A stretch of 64,000 bases of DNA. It comes from Gibbula magus. Its lineage: Eukaryota > Mollusca > Gastropoda > Trochida > Trochidae. Each line of letters opens with the position of its first letter. The first letter of the stretch is position 1. Positions 58,497 through 64,000 of the stretch are shown here, one piece after another. A model generated the notes under the pieces. That model did no database searches. It had not been told where the DNA came from and worked only from the letters and a program-made list of their open reading frames with translations. The DNA is taken from contig OW388289.1 of assembly GCA_936450465.1 (NCBI GenBank), forward strand, positions 82,206,868-82,270,867, read 5' to 3'. The position numbers were made by a program, and so were the translations under genes.

Positions 58497-60427
58497 TCAA
58501 CTGGCTGGTGCTCACTCACCTTAATTTATCCAGCAATGGTTTTCAAAAGGTCAGCTTGACACCCAAATGGGAATATTATTGTCATTAAAGACTTTATAAG
58601 ACGAAATCCCAATATATCGTATGTCTATAAGACCAAACAGTTTCCTTCATGAAATCAAACCAACTACTACGCAATGTTCAGATAAGTGACACAGTTTCAG
58701 TCGCGGTTTGTTTTTCAACGGGGCTTACATTGTATTTCCCCCTGTACATAGCTCCCCTGTTATCCTGCAGCGCGGTGTTTGTAAACAAGTCCCCTGACCA
58801 CATGAGAAGTCTGCCCTACCTTGCGCTTTAACGTGTTGATGATGCTTGCCATGCTGGGGTGTAGTACTAGTCAACTAGTCGGGTGTAAGTCCACTACTGG
58901 TGACACTACTTCTTGCACTGAGTGCAGCGAACACTCATCTAGTGATATCACGATGACGCAAAGTTAGAGTGATTTCCTCGGACAAAGTGATGCGATGACA
59001 AGAGCGCGCACTGCACGGAGTATACCAACCGTGACTGAGCAAGAGTTATCCCCCTTTACTTTATCACCTGCACCCGAACAATGCTTGATATCTGGACTTG
59101 ACTTTCAAAGAAACCATTCACCCAGTCTCGCGTTCTACAGCATGTAACGTGACTCTTACAACACATGAAGACTTTGTCTAACTTCGGTAGTTTTACTATC
59201 AAATAGATAATCGAGTAAATGAGGATAAGGAAATGACGTTGTCATACATGATTGAACATTTAATCATTGCCTGTAATCCATTTCAAGCGTACAAAGTGTA
59301 TATAAAGACTCTGTCCAAGCAGACATGATACATCGACGCGTCGGATGACGGATAGCGGTTCCAGTGTGAACTTGACTTTGAGGCATATATGGTACTGATC
59401 AAGTTCAGTATGTCATCAATTACCATAATACTATGAATGCATAACTTACCAACAGCCTACCAGCTTATGTTATATTTTATGAAAATATCTTCTAAACTTC
59501 TAAACTTTTAATAATGCGTAGATTTACTTTTATCTAATTTTGACGAAGATTTACGTGATGTTTAACTTACGAAATTGTTTTTTCAGATTAATTATAAGTA
59601 AGACCATGTTTTATGGATGGTCAACTTCTTTATTGTACTTGATAACTAGCCTGAAACTGGTGTCAGTAACTACACTACACATTTCATTCTTGGCAAAAAA
59701 GAAGTTGATTATCAATAGATCTCGGTTGTCCTTCATCTCTACAACTTCTTAAATGCCTCTTAAACACGAAATAGTAATGAGGAACTGTTGGTTCATATAC
59801 CATCATAGATACACTGCTGATAGGGCACAACAAGAGCATGAGAATAACGCATGTTATACATAACACATCATTTTGCTTATAATAGAGTCTTACATGTATA
59901 CAACGTGGGCAGTTTGAAGATACCTAGTATCTTAATGACACACGTGTTATTAATCAACGAAAGGATTAACTAGCGGTATACCATATATTTATATAATTAC
60001 TCATCCATACATAAACAGGAGATGATACCTACTTATTTAGTGTGACGGGTGTTAACGGTTGGGTGGGATATGTTTACTTTCCATGGTCTCATCATTGGGT
60101 GTCCACTGTTTCGTTTCTAAATGATTTGACTACTTCATGTCACCTGGGTGTAGCAAATACTTTAAAAAAAATAATATTTATATGTTCTATGTTGATATTA
60201 AAGACAATAAGGTCTATGAGAGTAACAAGATCGTCCCATTGCGAGTCAATATAATATACATGTACATGTATGATATAGCTGACGATCTTATGAGTATATG
60301 CATATTCCGTCACGAGAGTTTGATTCTTGGTAGCGAGAGCGGGGGATATAATGATATTTAGGCTCGAATGTCGTTAACATAGAATGGGCACTAATATAAT
60401 GATCATATACATCAAACCCTATGTTCA
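58497..60427. other. Non-coding stretch with scattered promoter-like words
   Basis: 58680-59160 is somewhat richer in GC and CpG. A TATATAAAG word stands at 59299-59307, with an ATG at 59324 that opens only a few codons. No gene can be built from this. Confidence 0.35.
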
Positions 60428-60746
60428 AACAGACTGGGTGATTTTGGGATAAACGTCGCTTTCAAGAGTTTTTCACTTATGTCAAGGCTGCTAATATCAT
60501 TTACAGGGAGAAAGCTTTCAACATAACTTTGGCAATGCATTGCGGTGAAACCTGTGAGTATAGAATGGAACTAGCGAGCAATGGGTGGAACTGCACTGAA
60601 ATACACTGCAACATCGGCAAAAACCAAAACTTAGTAATACTCATGTTCTCTACAGAAGACAAAGCTGCAGTGACACTGGCGGGATTCAAACCTCATACCT
60701 CTTGTTTCGAAGTCAAAAGCACAATCACTGCACCAACCCACCCCGA
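60428..60746 (-). mobile_element. SINE, near-complete copy
   Basis: On the minus strand the head starts CGGGGTGGGTTGGTGCAGTG (A-box-like TTGGTGCAGTG), has TTGACTTCGAAACAAGAGG at the anticodon-arm position and the B box GGTTTGAATCC. The body shows CTTCTGTAGAGAACATGAG, the AGTGCAGTTCCACCC block and GAAAAACTCTTGAAAGCGAC. The CTCAC tail is worn (CCAAAATCACCCAGT). Head plus body is about 319 bases, the longest copy here, and helps define the full element. Confidence 0.85.
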
Positions 60747-60897
60747 TAACTCCCGTCACCGCATTTAGAAGGTAACGTCATGGAAGAAACGTGAGATTAT
60801 ATTATTGGTAATGACAAACTTGATATATATAACGATTACAAAATGATATTTTACCCCGAGGACATCGTATTAAATACATCAACTCCTGCAGATAATA

Positions 60898-60917
60898 CAT
60901 TTATTTATTTATTTATC
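60898..60917. repeat. (ATTT)n microsatellite
   Basis: Five ATTT-type units. Confidence 0.8.
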
Positions 60918-61422
60918 CTCTAAAACGTTTATTTAACTGACAATGTGAATGCAACATGGCAGACAGGTATACCTGGAATACTACATTTAAACATTTAAAT
61001 AAAATATTCAGCAACAATTCATTATAGAACACCTGTCATTCTGTACTGCATACGACAGGTGACAACATTAACTGCAATCGAGACTGCAATCGAGTTCACC
61101 AGAGTATTTAAAGATTTGGTGCATTGTCGTCTTAAAGGTGCTGGCAATAATCATCAGTGTTAAATAAGCTCGAGTCTGTCTTGTAATGAGACAAAATCAG
61201 CGTAAAACAAGTTCTAGACAACTTACTCACCCCGCGAGTACCAGCCACTCTCCAGGTATTCAACACAGATGCATGAGTTCACATCAATGCAATGCAAAAG
61301 CTAACAGCAAAGTCAAACCGGCGTATGTGTGACAATACAAGTATCAAGACATTGCTTAATACTATACGGTACAGAGGCCTTTTGTTCGTTATTGCTTTTG
61401 AGATCGTCCCTGCCTGTTCAAT

Positions 61423-61430
61423 TGACGTCA
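61423..61430. promoter_or_regulatory. Palindromic CRE octamer TGACGTCA
   Basis: A perfect octamer, with a TGACCT-type half-site about 35 bases downstream (61463-61475 region, ACCTTTGACCTCT). Motif match only. Confidence 0.2.
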
Positions 61431-62821
61431 CAGCGTTAGCAAAATATACCTCACGAGTCGACCTTTGACCTCTCTACAATAGCAAAAAGGAATCCCACAA
61501 TAAATGCAAACAGCAATAGGTCACCCCACAGGGTGATCGCAACTAATGACTGCTTATTTAATTCATATTGGCAGAAGGCGCGTGGAGGGGCGTACTGCGG
61601 ACTCTTGTATAACGGGACATAGTAATATACCATGTCAGCACTATTTGTCCTACCAAACGTGCTTCCATGCACACAGGTCTATACACAAAATGGGCCAGGT
61701 AGCAGTAGCTCAACATTCACAACATTTTATTATGAATTCCTGATCGACTTTTGATCAACGTTGAGTGCGTCACTACATTGTGATAGAGAAACTCTCCGCA
61801 TATACAGTGAACACTCTGCTAATATATGTACAACATAAGATAAAGACACAAAGCTAAAGTATAGGTAAACATGTTCTATAAACGGTCAACCGGATATATA
61901 GTACATGTGTTCGAATTGAAAGAACGAGAGTGCAAGAAGTGATATTATAATCAGTAACGGATTCTGGACAAACCTATAAAATTTTGTCAAACAATCACAA
62001 TGAATTTCTAAATAACCTTTTCTCCCCCTAAAATCTGAGACAGTTACATTTTTTCATGAGTGTGAAATGAACTATGGTGTAACGACATAATTAAAACATT
62101 CATGATCATGCAAAACTAGAGGGATACACTAAATTCAACTCAAAGATAATAATTTTTCAAATAAATTTTAAAGGTTAAACGGAGCATGTGACTGACGAAG
62201 CTAGTGTCTGCATGAAACCCGATTTAGACATAAATACTTTGTTTAGCAACAGTATTACATTTGAATTAATTTTGCATAATTAATTAAAAAAAACGTTCAT
62301 GTATATCTAAATCTGAAAGCAAAACTTAAGATATAACACGCCGGGATGGCCTTGACTTTGTTTGAACATATGCAAATGCAGATATTGCATTTGGTACATT
62401 GTGTAAACTACTAAATAAGCTATGGAGAGTTCTAATCTATGACATTAGCGGCAGTCAAGTCCCTGGAAATATAAGCTTGGAGATGTATTATTAACTTAGC
62501 AGCACTGGCCATCGTGGCTTTGACAGCAAGAATCGCGTTACTATTTATAGCTCATGAAATATAAAGCAAGGCTAAAAATACGGTTCAATCGATACTGATA
62601 ATTCACTTTGCAATCCCGTTGTTTCCGAGAGCGGATTCCAGTGTCCCATAACGCCATCATCCTCAGCAGATGTGTGCATGCCTTTGCAAGCAATATTCTC
62701 AAATGAAAAACTAAATGTCGGAAATCAATATTTTCGAATATGCATAAAACTCACCTCTTCGACTTGAATATGCCCACTTACTGTGTGCAGAATTCTGTCT
62801 GCACGTTAATACTGATGTTCA

Positions 62822-62893
62822 TTTCGCGCCTGAAGTAAACATTAATGGAGCGTAATGTCAGGTGATGATGACGTCATACTGGTATTGAATACC
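62822..62893. promoter_or_regulatory. E2F-like, CRE and palindrome cluster
   Basis: TTTCGCGCC (62822-62830) matches the E2F consensus, TGACGTCA (62869-62876) is a perfect CRE, and GGTATTGAATACC (62881-62893) is palindromic around one base. The following 100 bases are also richer in GC. No start codon or exon is clearly linked on either strand. Confidence 0.3.
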
Positions 62894-64000
62894 ACACGTC
62901 AGGTGCCCGTGTATAACACTAACTGGACGTGTTGAGCGCACAGTGTCAGACAACACGGGTCTCCTAACTCAGTCTCGCCCCTTCACGGTCACCTCACAGT
63001 CCGGTCTAATATCGGCTTCACATACATGTAGCTGTACTACGTTATGTATCTCCCATCAACACTCCACATGCCATACTGGGTAACGGTATCTCATTCTCTT
63101 AGTTCTACATTCTATCGATTGTATTTGTGAACATAATTTCGATTTGGTAAATCATTAAAAGAGATAATTATGATTATTAACAATACAAGTATTAGCAATT
63201 TGTAGATATATTTGATACATTTTTTACTTACTTTAAAACATACTTATTCGTAACACTTATTAGTAAAAATATTCGGTTACTTAAAAGACCTTCAACCAAC
63301 AAATTTAGAAAATTTACAAATATTTGCCAAAGTTTTCATATTCCAGATGTTTTATATTACGATGTTATTAATCATTAATGACTTCACAGTGACGAGTATT
63401 CGAGCGAATCACGCTAAGGACGAAAGCTCTACCACAGCGCAAAACATGGCTGCGAACTATTTCAGAGTGACCTCCCTTCGGTTAGTTACCCAGATCAGAG
63501 CTTTTAAGCAACTTCGTACAGGGAACAGTTTGCTTTAACCGCCCAGGCTGAAACTGTTGTGATACAAGGAGCTGTTAATCATATTCCTCGATTAATAATA
63601 GTTTTATAACCTGTAAGCATTTTGTTATATTTCACAGATAGGTGCTATAAATTTCCCAGAGTACAAATAAAGCATGACTGTTATTGATATTGTTTTCCTA
63701 GCGACTATCGTTATATAGAGCCACAAAAGCCCAGTTACAAGTAATTAATTTAACGGATCCAGTTTGCAGACATGTGCTTTTCGCAGATGTTGCTTATTGG
63801 GAAACACATTTGACGGCAGTTTTATGATAATGCCATTCCCGTTGAATGTCGTTAAATACAAAACGAGTGGTTCCGGATTGCAGGTAAAATCTACTAATAT
63901 GCTGTTTGTTCGTCAAATACACCAAGTTAAAACAGTAAACGGATAACATATTCACCGAACAGCTGTGCTCGTATAGATGCATTGGAAGTTCGAGCTTAAA

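Larger units (their letters stand above)
60747..64000. other. Non-coding stretch to the window end
   Basis: A (TTTA)n run lies at about 60898-60917. CRE octamers lie at 61423-61430 and 62869-62876. Short frames only. The last 1 kb shows no exon I can support. Confidence 0.35.

Noticed and set aside
59299..59330. TATATAAAG as a promoter with ATG at 59324
   Set aside because: The ATG opens only a few codons, and single TATA-like words are common in AT-rich DNA.

Overview
The window looks like gene-poor genomic DNA from a marine mollusc, probably a bivalve. The sequence is AT-rich (roughly two thirds by eye). It is full of microsatellites, minisatellites and dispersed repeats of a molluscan type: tRNA-headed SINEs with a GGTGA-type tail, short repeats ending in GGACGGACGG tracts, and a degraded L1/Tx1-like LINE. 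Nothing points to a bacterial or organellar source. I found no complete host protein-coding gene, no rRNA and no convincing functional tRNA gene. Almost all open frames are of a length chance would give, or run through simple repeats. The organism call comes from recognising repeat styles, not from a database search.

Layout. 0-15 kb: two TA arrays around a 22-bp inverted repeat, the first copy of repeat family A (2.0-2.7 kb), a promoter-like motif cluster at 4.27-4.33 kb, a SINE fragment at 7.75 kb and a diverged duplication at 14.4 kb. 15.6-17.9 kb: a 5'-truncated LINE on the minus strand, bounded by a 13-bp target-site duplication and broken by several frameshifts. 18-30 kb: repeat family B, two long inverted repeats, a 440-bp compound microsatellite fused to a SINE tail, a 37-C tract and an ACT-type trinucleotide tract. 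30-36 kb: almost featureless. 35.9-38.9 kb: three tandem structures side by side, namely a 157-bp duplication, a 31-bp minisatellite of exactly 57 units and a 35-bp minisatellite of exactly 15 units. 40-50 kb: tRNA-like SINE heads, a 113-bp near-perfect hairpin, repeat family C, a small ORF with a good start context next to a palindromic CRE, and the best-preserved SINE, with a perfect 12-bp target-site duplication. 50-64 kb: a 26-bp minisatellite, the second copy of family A, three more SINE copies, a poly-G tract and promoter-like clusters.

The recognisable elements are parasitic: a LINE remnant that used target-primed reverse transcription, and short RNA-polymerase-III-derived SINEs that need such a LINE to move. 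The SINEs' promoter end lies on the minus strand, so all seven copies I could orient point the same way. The best candidates for new biology are the long hairpins, the paired exact-copy minisatellites and the nuclear-receptor half-site arrangements inside dispersed repeats. I do not see a new multigene system.
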